This document shows positions 6,731 through 15,968 of a DNA stretch of 64,000 nt, piece by piece (position 1 is the first letter of the stretch; each line of letters opens with the position of its first letter). Source of the stretch: Paenibacillus albus (GTDB taxonomy: Bacteria; Bacillota; Bacilli; Paenibacillales; Paenibacillaceae). The stretch lies in contig NZ_CP034437.1 in assembly GCF_003952225.1 (NCBI RefSeq), positions 4,478,501 to 4,542,500 on the forward strand, in the 5' to 3' direction. A program made the translations under genes and the position numbers. Below the pieces are notes generated by a model. The model ran no database searches and was not told the DNA's origin. It worked only from the letters and a program-made list of their open reading frames with translations.

Positions 6731-9346
6731 TCATCGGGCACTTTCTTCATCGCTCAATATTTCAATGTACCCTTCTGTTCCATTCACGCGAATCCGTTGC
6801 CCGTCTTTGATTAATCTTGTGGCATGATCGACACCGACAACCGCTGGTAACCCATATTCCCGCGCAATCACCGCTCCGTGAGTCATCAGTCCGCCAACCT
6901 CGGTGACTAGACCTTTAATGGATACAAATAACGGCGTCCAGCCTGGATCTGTAAACGATGTAATTAATATATCTCCTTCTTCCAAATTTGCATTCTCCAT
7001 GTCTAATATGACACGCGCTCTTCCTTCTATCACCCCGGATGAAACAGCCAGTCCTGCAATCGCATCTGCCGGCAAATGTTCTCGGTTATACGCGCCTGTA
7101 ATGATTTCGCCATCTGACGTCATGACACGCGGAGGAGTTAGTTTATTGAAGAGCTTGTAGTCCTCTTTACGATTACTGATGATCTGGGCATCAATCTTGT
7201 ACGTACGTACAACCTCGTGAAGCTCTTCATAAGTGAGATAGAATATATCTTCCTTATCATGGATAACGCCAGCTTGAACGAGTTGCTCGGCTTCTTTCAA
7301 CATTGCCTGCTTATAAACAAGATAGCGACTCACGATGCCGTATTTGGGATATTCCCGGTAGCCGATGAAATTCCGGATGAGGTCGATCATTCGTTTGGTT
7401 TCTTTGGCTTTTTGTTCACCGTCCGGCAGCTGCTTTAAGCGCTCTAATAGATCTTGTTCTTTAGCTGCAGCTTCCTGACGCCCTTGCTCAAATTTAAGCT
7501 TGCCCGCGTTAGGCTCAGCGTTCTTGATGTTGCTAAGAATCAATGGGACGAGAGTAATTGGTTTCTCACTCCACCGCGTTCTCGTAATATCGATTTCTCC
7601 GGCACAACGCATTCCGTACTTGCTGAGATAAGTATGGATGGCATCGCTCGTTTCTCTTCCTCCATCCAACTGAGCTAGTTCCTCCAGAAAGCTATCGTCT
7701 TGTGCATGCTGCAAGAATGCAATGACATCCGGGTAAGGACGAATCACATCCGCGACATCCAGCAATGCAAGCCCCATCTCCGAAGTAATGTTATTAGGTA
7801 CAGATTGCGAGAGCGTATCTGCTGCGTTCCTCTCCCCTAACCACTCGTTCATGTTTTCATTGATCCATGAAGAAGCATGGATAGCAGCCATGAACACAGC
7901 CGTACTTTGCGGATCAAATAAGATCCTCTTCAATTCCTGGATATCCTCCAAAATAAAAGCAAATAAATCCGATCCCGATTTCGCTTGGATGTTATGCTGC
8001 AGCTCTTCTACTGAGGCTTGGCTGCGCTTGATAAATGTAGAAACGATTGTCGGATCGTTCTCGAATGGTGCCGGCGTATCTGTGCTGGTTTTACCCTGAA
8101 TCGGTGCTGATTGATCTTTAGAGGACAACTGGATAAAATCTCGCTCAATAATTGTCTTGATTGCGCCTGCTATGAGTGGATCAGATTCCATCGTCTTTAA
8201 TAAAGCCCCTCGGCCGGCAGATGTAGCGAGCCTAGCGGCGATATCGACGAATAGCCTCCCTCCGGCTTTACGCATCGGTGCAGGAGTAAGCAGCAAGTAG
8301 AAAGACAACCCCAATGGTTTAATGGGATCTGTCATCATTTGCTGATGGCCAACAGATAGATACACGTGATTCCCTTGGTCAGGCGCATCGGGGATCGGGA
8401 ACAAAGTGGTGATCGGCCGACTCTGCACCACATAGAATCTACCCTCAACCAAACACCATTCGATATCTTGCGGGCAGCCAAATTCCGCTTCAATCCGTCT
8501 TCCGATATGTGCCAGCTGCGTAATTTGTTCATCGGAGAGAGCTTGAGTCATCTGCTCGTCAGGAGCGATCTCCTTGGTTACAGTTCCGCCTTCTATAGCT
8601 CCATAGATGGCTAATTTCTTGGCTGAGATTCTCTTCAGGGCGATGTCCGCTCCACTCACTTTGTAACTATCCGGAGAGACCAAGCCGGAGACAAGCGCTT
8701 CGCCAAGTCCGTAGCTTGCGTCGATGGAAAGCAATTTTCGGTTAGAAGTAATGGGGTCAGCGGTGAATACAACCCCCGAAGCTTCCGGGAAAACCATCTT
8801 CTGAACGATAACGGATAAATAAACTTCATTGTGATCGAATCCATTCTGCATCCGATAGATGACCGCGCGATCCGTGAACAGGGAAGCCCAGCATTTGCTG
8901 ATATGCTGCAGAATCGAATCCAGGCCGATGATATTCAGATAAGTATCCTGTTGACCGGCAAAAGAAGCATGCGGCAAATCTTCAGCTGTCGCGCTAGAAC
9001 GAACGGCATAAGCATGCCCCTCGCCAAATCGGGAGAGATATTGAGCAACTGCTTTCACAACATCGGGAGGGATTTCGACTTCCATAATGAACTGTCGGAG
9101 CAGCCTGCTGATTTCACTAATTTTAACGCGATCCTCAGCTTTAAGCGCGGTTAGTTGATTGAGCAAATCAGAATACGTTTTGTTATGCTCGACGGCTTGC
9201 CGGTAACTTCCAGTTGTAACACAGAATCCATCAGGAACTTGTATCCCTTGCAGCTTTGACAATAGCCCTAAATGCAGCCCTTTTCCGCCAACGAGCCCGA
9301 GCTGCGTCTTATCTATTTCCTGAAAACCGAGAACCAAAGTCCCCAT
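6731..9346 (-). CDS. rph: Rifampin phosphotransferase / PEP-synthase-like enzyme
   Basis: An 871-residue, three-domain enzyme. The N-terminal ATP-binding PPDK-type domain covers about residues 1-330 (GGKGLHLGLLSKL; AVRSSATAEDLPHASFAGQQ; DIEWCLVEG..YVVQSRPITT). A variable middle domain covers about 340-750. A C-terminal swivelling phosphohistidine domain ends the protein, with the catalytic His in GGLMTHGAVIAREYGLPAVV at about residue 823. Length and domain order match Listeria-type Rph (about 867 aa, His825) and B. subtilis YvkC better than gluconeogenic PEP synthase (about 790 aa). Rph inactivates rifampin by ATP-dependent phosphorylation. A PEP-synthase-like role cannot be excluded. The start ATG 9346 is set by AGGAGA eight bases upstream; the longer frame is intergenic. 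Confidence 0.8.
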   Translation of the reverse strand: MGTLVLGFQEIDKTQLGLVGGKGLHLGLLSKLQGIQVPDGFCVTTGSYRQAVEHNKTYSDLLNQLTALKAEDRVKISEISRLLRQFIMEVEIPPDVVKAVAQYLSRFGEGHAYAVRSSATAEDLPHASFAGQQDTYLNIIGLDSILQHISKCWASLFTDRAVIYRMQNGFDHNEVYLSVIVQKMVFPEASGVVFTADPITSNRKLLSIDASYGLGEALVSGLVSPDSYKVSGADIALKRISAKKLAIYGAIEGGTVTKEIAPDEQMTQALSDEQITQLAHIGRRIEAEFGCPQDIEWCLVEGRFYVVQSRPITTLFPIPDAPDQGNHVYLSVGHQQMMTDPIKPLGLSFYLLLTPAPMRKAGGRLFVDIAARLATSAGRGALLKTMESDPLIAGAIKTIIERDFIQLSSKDQSAPIQGKTSTDTPAPFENDPTIVSTFIKRSQASVEELQHNIQAKSGSDLFAFILEDIQELKRILFDPQSTAVFMAAIHASSWINENMNEWLGERNAADTLSQSVPNNITSEMGLALLDVADVIRPYPDVIAFLQHAQDDSFLEELAQLDGGRETSDAIHTYLSKYGMRCAGEIDITRTRWSEKPITLVPLILSNIKNAEPNAGKLKFEQGRQEAAAKEQDLLERLKQLPDGEQKAKETKRMIDLIRNFIGYREYPKYGIVSRYLVYKQAMLKEAEQLVQAGVIHDKEDIFYLTYEELHEVVRTYKIDAQIISNRKEDYKLFNKLTPPRVMTSDGEIITGAYNREHLPADAIAGLAVSSGVIEGRARVILDMENANLEEGDILITSFTDPGWTPLFVSIKGLVTEVGGLMTHGAVIAREYGLPAVVGVDHATRLIKDGQRIRVNGTEGYIEILSDEESAR

Positions 9347-9463
9347 TCCACATCTCTCCTCACCGCTAATAAATTGATAATTGACAGAGGTTTGCCTGCA
9401 TGATACAATAACAATATAAGATGAACTTACTATGTCAAAAATCAAATATCTAGTCGTGATCCG

Positions 9464-9492
9464 ATTATAACATCGCGTCTATTAAAGTGCAA
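9464..9492 (-). promoter_or_regulatory. Promoter of the rph-like gene
   Basis: On the minus strand, TTGCAC, a 17-bp spacer and a perfect TATAAT (rc at 9464-9469). Transcription from here gives an untranslated leader of roughly 110 nt before ATG 9346. No obvious terminator hairpin lies in that leader. Confidence 0.7.
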
Positions 9493-9498
9493 AATATA

Positions 9499-9527
9499 AA
9501 GAACCTGGACGGTCTGTCCAGGTTCTT
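9499..9527. terminator. Terminator of the ABC transporter/dioxygenase operon
   Basis: A perfect 12-bp stem (AAGAACCTGGAC and complement) with a 5-nt loop lies 28 bp beyond the dioxygenase stop at 9555. It is A-rich on one side and T-rich on the other. Confidence 0.85.
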
Positions 9528-9554
9528 TTCTGTTTTCGTCCCGTATTATTACCC

Positions 9555-10469
9555 CTACTCTCTTCCCAGTGCCCGTCGGATACTAATCTCTACAGGGGAG
9601 TAATCGTCCGGATTGTCGCGGTCGTAGTTCATCCGCTCTTTAAGCGGCGTTTTCTGGTTGCACATGAAACGAGGACTGCCGGAGTGATTCTGCGACGGTG
9701 CATGATACAGGAATGGGTGACACAATATGATGTCTCCGGGTGAAGCGGTCGTCTCTGCTACTCGCAGCTGGAAGCCGTCTTCATCGGTATGCCATTCGTC
9801 CATGAACTTGCGGATTCGGTCGGAAGCCGCACCATCATCTCGTCTCTCAGTGATTCCGGTCAGCTCCGCGAGATACGGATGCTCCTCGTTCAGCTTGTCG
9901 ATGGCCTCCTGCGGCTCGAGACCACCGGGATGCTTCTCTAGGAATCGCGCTACTAAATTATGAGAACCCTCAACGATTAGCGTACCTCCGCCGCGCGGAC
10001 CAATCTCCGAGAACATACAGAGGCACAGAATACCCTGATCGGGGCTATCGACATAATGCCGGAAGTGGCCGCCATCCCAATGCCAGCCTCCTGTCGGCAC
10101 ATCCCAAGGAATATCCGCGCCGAGTGAGATGTTGACCGGCCACCAGCCCCAAGTGGCTACGACCTCTTCCGCGCCGAATACGCCGCGGTCGACCCAACGG
10201 CCATGGCCAACCAGATCCTCGATGGCATCAGCCATACGCTCCGTATTGCACGGATCGAACGGCTCTCCGCTGTAAGCCTCACGAAGATAATACATAGGCT
10301 GCTTCCACGTACCGGGATCGCTCTGATCAACGTCAAACCGGCGCATTTTCTCCCAAATGTATTGCTGGCATTGGAGCGCTAACTCCCGTGGATAGGCTTC
10401 TTCAACCTTTACCCAGCCTCGTTCGATGAAGTGCTCGATTTGCTCCTTGGACAATACCTTGTTCTCCAT
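9555..10469 (-). CDS. Phytanoyl-CoA dioxygenase (PhyH) family protein
   Basis: A 304-residue Fe(II)/2-oxoglutarate-dependent oxygenase candidate. The iron-binding HxD motif is visible as GWHWDGGHFRHY, and the distal His plus 2-oxoglutarate Arg region as HPFLYHAPSQNHSGSPRFMC. The jelly-roll segments between them include GPRGGGTLIVEGSHN. Bacterial PhyH members hydroxylate diverse small molecules. This one is the last gene of a carbohydrate ABC-transporter operon, 75 bp after the binding-protein gene, which suggests it modifies the imported compound or a derivative (inference). ATG 10469 has only a weak AGGC ribosome site, and the longer frame from 10526 has none. Confidence 0.83.
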   Translation of the reverse strand: MENKVLSKEQIEHFIERGWVKVEEAYPRELALQCQQYIWEKMRRFDVDQSDPGTWKQPMYYLREAYSGEPFDPCNTERMADAIEDLVGHGRWVDRGVFGAEEVVATWGWWPVNISLGADIPWDVPTGGWHWDGGHFRHYVDSPDQGILCLCMFSEIGPRGGGTLIVEGSHNLVARFLEKHPGGLEPQEAIDKLNEEHPYLAELTGITERRDDGAASDRIRKFMDEWHTDEDGFQLRVAETTASPGDIILCHPFLYHAPSQNHSGSPRFMCNQKTPLKERMNYDRDNPDDYSPVEISIRRALGRE

Positions 10470-10544
10470 GCTTTCGCCTGCTTTCCGTTCAAGATGAATG
10501 AAGAGAAGTCCGTGCTGAGTCAGCACCGACTTCCCTTACGTACG

Positions 10545-12158
10545 CTATTGGTTCGCGGCTCGCCATGCGTCGAGCTGCTTTTGCTGTTCGGCGATGACTT
10601 TATCGATGCCTGCTGCTTTTACTTTGTCGATATATTTCGGCAAGTAGACGTTCGGATCGAGCGTGCCGGATTGGAGACCGGAATTGAACTCTTTGCCTAC
10701 GTTGGTAAGCGCCGCCACTTCCGTCTTCACATTCGTCGGATCGAATACGAAGCCAAGCAGCGGGTCTTTCTTAGCCGATTGGTTGAAAACTTTGAATTTC
10801 TCCCACTTCTGCGGGTCCTCGTTCTTCCACAGGTAGTCGTTGAACTGATTGCCGAACAACCATGCTTGATTCAAGTTATATCCCGACGTTTGCGCCGTGA
10901 TGCCGTCCGCGAAATCGATGACATTGTCGCCGACTTTCTTAAAGTGCTTGCCCTCGATTCCGAATGCGATCAAGTTGACCAAGTATTTGTCGGTGTAGAG
11001 GAGATTCAGAAACATCATGGCACGACTTGGATCTTTCGAGGTTCTGGAGATCGATGTCATCGAGCCCTGCGTGTCGCCCGTGGTGATCAGCGGCTGCGTC
11101 AGCTCGACCTGCACCCATTGCTGCCCCGTCTGCGTGCTGACCTCCGCATCCTTACCCGGCTTCAATTGCTCCGGGTACGAGAACGCTTTGCCCGCCTTCA
11201 AGCCGCCGCTCAGATCCTGTAAAGTCGCCGCATCTTTGTTGACATAACCTTTTTTGTACCATTTATTAATAAGTTCGTAGCCTGCTTTTGCTTCCGGCGT
11301 CTCCAGTCCATCGATAAGCTTAAAGTCCGTCGAGCCGAGCGGAAGCGTACCTCCAGTGCTGCCGCCGTACGTGTCGAAGTGATTGGTGTTCCAGACATTT
11401 AACAGCGAAATGTCTTTGTTCAGGTAAAACGGAGTGACGCCAGGCTCTTTCTCGAGGATCATATCGTAAATGGGCTCTAGATCTTCAAGTTTCTTAATCG
11501 AAGCAATGTCGATACTGTATTTGTCTACCAGATCCTTACGGAGCATAATGCCGTTCTGGCTGGCCATCTCCTTGTTGATCGGCATGCCGTAATTTTTGCC
11601 GTTCACCTTGGAGCCTTCCAGCAAGGCGGGCTCGATGACAGCTTTCGCATCTGGTGCATACTTGTCGATCAGATCGGTCAAGTCGATGATGTTGCCTTGC
11701 GTGATTTTGGTCGTGAAGCCGTTCCAAGCCGCCGTATACAGTAAGTCGAACGGCTCGCTGGAGGCGAATTTGAGATTCATTTTGTCATCCCAGCTGCCCC
11801 AATCGATGACTTCCAGCTCGAAGGATGCATTAATCTTATCCTTCAGGTATTTGCTGACTTCTTCGTTGACCAGTGATTGGTCCTTCTGCGCGGCTGCGCC
11901 AGGCACGAACCACTTGATCGTATACGGCTCGAGTTTGGAGGATTCTGCACCGCTGTCGTTCGCCGTGCCATTCTTCGCGTTCCCTGTATCAGCAGTACCC
12001 GCATTCGCATTGTTCGTTGTTGTCTCGTTCTTCTTATCGGCGTTGCTGGCACTGTTCGCATTGCCTCCATCGTTATTACTGCCGCAGCCCGATAGAACCA
12101 GCGACAATGTGAACGCGGTCGTTAGAGCGGTCAGTCCACTTCTTTTGAAGCCTTTCAT
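10545..12158 (-). CDS. Extracellular solute-binding lipoprotein of a carbohydrate ABC transporter (LplA/YtcQ type)
   Basis: A 537-residue secreted lipoprotein. It has a basic start, a hydrophobic stretch and the lipobox LVLSGC with the lipidated Cys at residue 25. An Asn/Thr/Ala-rich linker of about 45 residues follows. The body is a family-1 solute-binding protein ending in a DUF3502-type region (KAAGIDKVIAEQQKQLDAW). The group captures oligosaccharides or sugar derivatives for the two permeases encoded just upstream. No ATPase is encoded here; such systems usually share an MsmX-type ATPase. The gap of 66 bp to the preceding permease fits an operon. Confidence 0.9.
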   Translation of the reverse strand: MKGFKRSGLTALTTAFTLSLVLSGCGSNNDGGNANSASNADKKNETTTNNANAGTADTGNAKNGTANDSGAESSKLEPYTIKWFVPGAAAQKDQSLVNEEVSKYLKDKINASFELEVIDWGSWDDKMNLKFASSEPFDLLYTAAWNGFTTKITQGNIIDLTDLIDKYAPDAKAVIEPALLEGSKVNGKNYGMPINKEMASQNGIMLRKDLVDKYSIDIASIKKLEDLEPIYDMILEKEPGVTPFYLNKDISLLNVWNTNHFDTYGGSTGGTLPLGSTDFKLIDGLETPEAKAGYELINKWYKKGYVNKDAATLQDLSGGLKAGKAFSYPEQLKPGKDAEVSTQTGQQWVQVELTQPLITTGDTQGSMTSISRTSKDPSRAMMFLNLLYTDKYLVNLIAFGIEGKHFKKVGDNVIDFADGITAQTSGYNLNQAWLFGNQFNDYLWKNEDPQKWEKFKVFNQSAKKDPLLGFVFDPTNVKTEVAALTNVGKEFNSGLQSGTLDPNVYLPKYIDKVKAAGIDKVIAEQQKQLDAWRAANQ

Positions 12159-12224
12159 AGGAACCCTCCCGTTTGTTATTCAAATGAGATCAATGCTTCA
12201 ATATGCTAACCGGCTCAGCCGGGA

Positions 12225-13184
12225 TTAGCCTTTCACTGCGCCTACAGTCAGTCCGGCCACGAAGTAGCGCTGGAAGAACGGGTAAGCAAGTACGATGGGT
12301 CCCATGCCGACAATACACATCGCCATTCGAACGGTTTCATTCGGCATTTTCGCGATCTCCTCCGCCCCGACCGTCGTATTGCTTTGGGCGTGGGATTGGA
12401 GGAACTGGAGATTTCGCATGACGCGGTACATCATGTACTGCAGGTTGACCATATTATCGTTGTTGATGTAGACCAGGCTGTTGAACCAGTCGTTCCAGTA
12501 CGCCAGCGTATAGAACAGTCCGATTGTCGCCATGACCGGCAGCGAAAGCGGCAGAACAATACCGAAGAAGATGCGGAACTCCCCCGCTCCGTCGATCTGC
12601 GCGGATTCAAGGATGGACGGATGAATCGTTTGCTGGAAGAATGTCCGCGTCGTCAGCACGAGGAAAGCGTTCATAAGCAGCCCCGGTATGATTAAAGCTA
12701 GCAGCGTATCTTTGAGGTGAAAATAATTCGTATAGATCAGATAGGTCGGCACGAGTCCTCCGCCGAAGACCATGGTGAAGAAGATGAAGAAGGAGAAGAA
12801 ACCTCGGAAATCGAAATCCATGCGGGATAGCGGATACGCATACAGCGCCGTAATCATCATGCCAGACAAGCTCCCTATGACAGTCGAGGCGATGGAGATG
12901 CCATAGCCCGCAAGTATCTTGTGCAAATCGAACATCAGATAATGATAAGCGCTTGTGCTCCATACTTTAGGAATGAGCGAGTAGCCGTGAAGGGTTATCG
13001 CATTCTCGTCGGATAAAGAGGCTGCGATGACGAGCAATACCGGCAGCAGGCAAACGCAGCTGTACACGATGAAGAATAAAGTGACGATTAGATTCGTGCT
13101 CGGCGAAATGGCATTGATGCGCTTGACGGCCGGTTTGGAGAAGCCCTCCGCACGGGAAGGGGCATTCGCAGTCGCAGTATTCAT
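12225..13184 (-). CDS. Carbohydrate ABC transporter permease (LplC/YtcP-type, MalG family)
   Basis: A 319-residue inner membrane permease with six predicted helices. The cytoplasmic EAA loop is ESAQIDGAGEFRIFFGIVLP at about residues 208-227, the contact point for the ATPase. It ends with the typical YFVAGLTVGAVKG tail of CUT1 permeases. It is paired with the permease starting at 14156 (21-bp gap) and the binding protein that follows. Confidence 0.92.
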   Translation of the reverse strand: MNTATANAPSRAEGFSKPAVKRINAISPSTNLIVTLFFIVYSCVCLLPVLLVIAASLSDENAITLHGYSLIPKVWSTSAYHYLMFDLHKILAGYGISIASTVIGSLSGMMITALYAYPLSRMDFDFRGFFSFFIFFTMVFGGGLVPTYLIYTNYFHLKDTLLALIIPGLLMNAFLVLTTRTFFQQTIHPSILESAQIDGAGEFRIFFGIVLPLSLPVMATIGLFYTLAYWNDWFNSLVYINNDNMVNLQYMMYRVMRNLQFLQSHAQSNTTVGAEEIAKMPNETVRMAMCIVGMGPIVLAYPFFQRYFVAGLTVGAVKG

Positions 13185-13205
13185 ATGTGGTTGCAGCTCC
13201 TTCCT

Positions 13206-14156
13206 CTAGAATAGCGCGTTTTCTTTATTGATCTTGCGGACGATCAGATTGACAGTTAAGACGAGGACGAGTCCGACAGCGGATTGGTAAAGGCCCGCCG
13301 CGGAGGACATACCGACGTCGCCAAGCGTAAGCAATGCGCGGTACACGTACGTGTCAATTACGTTCGTCGTCGGATATAGGGCGCCAGCGTCCAGCGGAAC
13401 TTGATAGAAGAGGCCAAAGTCGGCGTTCAAAATATGGCCAACGGCCATTAACGCCAGAATGATGATAATCGGCCTTATCTGAGGCAAAGTAATGCTTATC
13501 GCCTGCCTCCATTTGGATGCGCCGTCCATTAGCGCTGCCTCGTAATATTCATTGTCAATGCCGATAACCGCGGCTAGATAGATGACGGTGGAGTAACCGA
13601 TGTTTTTCCAGATGTAGACGATTGGCAGGATGTACGGCCAATACTTCGGCTCACTGTACCAGGCGATGGCGTCGAAGCCGAGCGGCTCAAGCACATGCGT
13701 ATTGATGAAGCCGAATTCCGTGCTTAGCATGGAATAACCCAGGTAACCAACAACGACCGCCGACAGGAAGTAAGGCAGGAACATGACGCTCTGGAAGAAC
13801 CTTGCTGCGAGCCGGCTGCGCAGCTCGTTGAGCAGTATTGCAAACGAGACGGCGATGATCGGTGTAATGGTTATGAAGAGTGCGTTGTAGAGCAGCGTAT
13901 TGCGAGTAATCGTCCAGGCGTCGGAGGTACGGAAGAGAAACTTAAAGTTATCGAAGCCCACCCAAGGACTGTGCAGGATACCTTTACTCCAGTCGACGCT
14001 CTTGAAAGCGATAAGTGTGCCGAACATCGGTAAATAGTTGTTGATAAGCAAATAGATTGTGCCCGGCAGCATCATAAGCAGCAAGTATCGGTTTTTGATC
14101 AGCTTGCGGCCGAACGAGTTGCGGCTTTGTTTTATGGCTATCTTCAGAACCTTCAC
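13206..14156 (-). CDS. Carbohydrate ABC transporter permease (LplB type, MalF family)
   Basis: A 316-residue permease with six predicted helices. The first helix reads YLLLMMLPGTIYLLINNYLP, and the EAA loop is EAALMDGASKWRQAISITLP near residues 207-226. It is the first gene of the transporter operon. The GTG start at 14156 lies inside a GAGGTGAAGG sequence that itself resembles a ribosome site, so the true start could be a few codons further in. It is separated from the two-component genes by a strong hairpin. Confidence 0.9.
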   Translation of the reverse strand: MKVLKIAIKQSRNSFGRKLIKNRYLLLMMLPGTIYLLINNYLPMFGTLIAFKSVDWSKGILHSPWVGFDNFKFLFRTSDAWTITRNTLLYNALFITITPIIAVSFAILLNELRSRLAARFFQSVMFLPYFLSAVVVGYLGYSMLSTEFGFINTHVLEPLGFDAIAWYSEPKYWPYILPIVYIWKNIGYSTVIYLAAVIGIDNEYYEAALMDGASKWRQAISITLPQIRPIIIILALMAVGHILNADFGLFYQVPLDAGALYPTTNVIDTYVYRALLTLGDVGMSSAAGLYQSAVGLVLVLTVNLIVRKINKENALF

Positions 14157-14260
14157 CTCGCGTTTGTTTCGTCGTTGTATACGTTGTTAGCACTATTGTA
14201 AGAGAGAAAGACGGGAGTCAGATATGAACAGAAGTGACAATAATAACATTATTATGACAA

Positions 14261-14282
14261 ACCCCCGCCGTTTGGCGGGGGT
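14261..14282 (-). terminator. Hairpin between YesN-type gene and transporter operon
   Basis: A 9-bp GC-rich stem (ACCCCCGCC/GGCGGGGGT) lies 60 bp past the stop of the response regulator. The following U-tract on the minus strand is weak, so readthrough into the transporter genes is plausible. Confidence 0.6.
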
Positions 14283-14345
14283 CTCTATAGTGGACCTGGT
14301 GTTGCGAGGTAAGAGGTGCGGCGCGCGAAGGCTCGGTGTATCTGC

Positions 14346-15968
14346 TCAGCCCACAATACCCTGATAACGCTTGCGATACTCGTAAGGAGAGATGCCAACG
14401 GTTTTCTTGAATATCTTCCCGAAGTACGAGAAGTTCTCGTATCCGAGCGTCTCGCCGATGTCGCTGATTTTCTGACTCGTCTCTGTCAGCAGAATCTTCG
14501 CCTGGTTGATCTTCGCTAGAATGATGTAATCCATTAAGGATATGCCTGTCTCCTTCTTGAACAAACGTGACAGGTAGGCCGAGTTCAGGTACACGTGGGC
14601 GGCTAGATCCTCCCGGTTAACGTCGCGAATATGCGTCTGGATGTACTTCTTCACCTTCTCGATGTTGGCGTGGTGATCTCCCTCGTGTTGACTGAAATAA
14701 TCCATCCCGGCTGTAAGCAGCCGCTCCGCCCAGCTCTTCAAACGAGCGAGCGTTCTCGTGGCTGAGCTCTCTCCGCTGAGCAGCTTGCCTCCGATAACTT
14801 CCTTCGCCGACCATCCCTTCCGATGGGAGACATGGTACAACATATGAAGTAAGAAGTAGTAAACTGCCTCCAACGATTCCTGCGTGACAGGCTGCGCTGC
14901 GAGCTCCTTGAACGCGGCGTTCAAGCGCTCCAAGAGCTCCGACTTCTTGCCGGATTCGAACAGAACCGTCCATTCCGCCCAATCAATGGCCACTGCCTCC
15001 CGGGTCTGCCTTGCACCGCCATGCACGAAGCCATGATCGCGCAGAAGCAGCACCGCTTCCGTTTCATTCACGTTGCTCTGTTCCATCTCAAGCAAAGCAT
15101 GGTACGTCCCTGGCAGGTCACCGATCGTATCGGCCTCTCCTACGTAACAAGACAAGCGGCAGTAGAAGTACTTGGAGGAAGCTTCCACGTAAGCTTGGCA
15201 TACGGCACTCAGGTCGTGCAGCGTCATCGCTGCTTCGTCTTCATAAAGCAGCACGAACAATATTCCTCCTGCGTCGCGTATTACGCAGCCCGGCGATCTG
15301 TCCAGAAACATTTCTTCAGCGCTCTTCAGCAGTGCATATTCCAAAATCTCCTCGTCCCTCTCGCTGAACGCCTCGCGGAATTCCTCTACGCTGAGTAGTA
15401 TCGGACGTACTCTCGTTCCCGCAGCGACTGGCAACCCATAAGCTTCGATCACTTGGCCGAGCTTCTCCTCGGTCATTATGACGCGTGCGCCAAGCACGTC
15501 CTGCCAAAATTTCTCCCATAGAAGCGGCTTCTGTGTTTCCCACAGCTTGGCGTATTTCTCGTAGCGCTCCGTATAGTGCCGCTTGTCCCGCTCCTGTCGC
15601 AGTTTCTCGCATGCGCGCGAAACAACCTCTGCGATTTGCTTGTGTTTGACCGGCTTTAGCAAATAATCGAAGCTGCCGAGCTGAAGTGCCTGCTGCGCAT
15701 AAGCAAAATTAGCATGACCGGTAAAAAAAATCGTCACCGTATCCGGCTTGTGTTCGTTCACCCATCCGAGCAGTTCGAGGCCATTGCTGCCAGGCATTTC
15801 AATATCGCACACGATGATATCGATTGGCTCAGCGAGCAGCTTCTCCTTTGCCGCATTGACACCGTATGCGCTGAACAAGCCGGTCACACCGATGGATGGC
15901 CAATCGATGCAATTCAAGATGGCCTCCACGGCGTATTTCTCATCATCAACAACGAGTAAGTTATACAT
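14346..15968 (-). CDS. YesN-type response regulator (REC plus AraC HTH)
   Basis: A 540-residue regulator. The receiver domain covers residues 1-125 (LLVVDDE, phospho-acceptor Asp55 in VCDIEMPG, FFTGHANF, LLKPVK). A long middle region of no known fold follows, then a C-terminal AraC-type double HTH at about 440-540 (HVYLNSAYLSRLFKKETGIS and ETLGYENFSYFGKIFKK). It should activate the adjacent ABC transporter operon in response to its partner kinase, as in many Paenibacillus sugar loci. ATG 15968 is preceded by GGGGGG and overlaps the kinase end by 8 bp; the longer frame lies entirely within the kinase gene. Confidence 0.9.
   Translation of the reverse strand: MYNLLVVDDEKYAVEAILNCIDWPSIGVTGLFSAYGVNAAKEKLLAEPIDIIVCDIEMPGSNGLELLGWVNEHKPDTVTIFFTGHANFAYAQQALQLGSFDYLLKPVKHKQIAEVVSRACEKLRQERDKRHYTERYEKYAKLWETQKPLLWEKFWQDVLGARVIMTEEKLGQVIEAYGLPVAAGTRVRPILLSVEEFREAFSERDEEILEYALLKSAEEMFLDRSPGCVIRDAGGILFVLLYEDEAAMTLHDLSAVCQAYVEASSKYFYCRLSCYVGEADTIGDLPGTYHALLEMEQSNVNETEAVLLLRDHGFVHGGARQTREAVAIDWAEWTVLFESGKKSELLERLNAAFKELAAQPVTQESLEAVYYFLLHMLYHVSHRKGWSAKEVIGGKLLSGESSATRTLARLKSWAERLLTAGMDYFSQHEGDHHANIEKVKKYIQTHIRDVNREDLAAHVYLNSAYLSRLFKKETGISLMDYIILAKINQAKILLTETSQKISDIGETLGYENFSYFGKIFKKTVGISPYEYRKRYQGIVG

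Noticed and set aside
10431..11222. 263-codon + strand frame opposite the binding-protein gene
   Set aside because: Antisense shadow of a well-supported lipoprotein gene; its sequence is rich in rare-codon-like residues and carries no motif.
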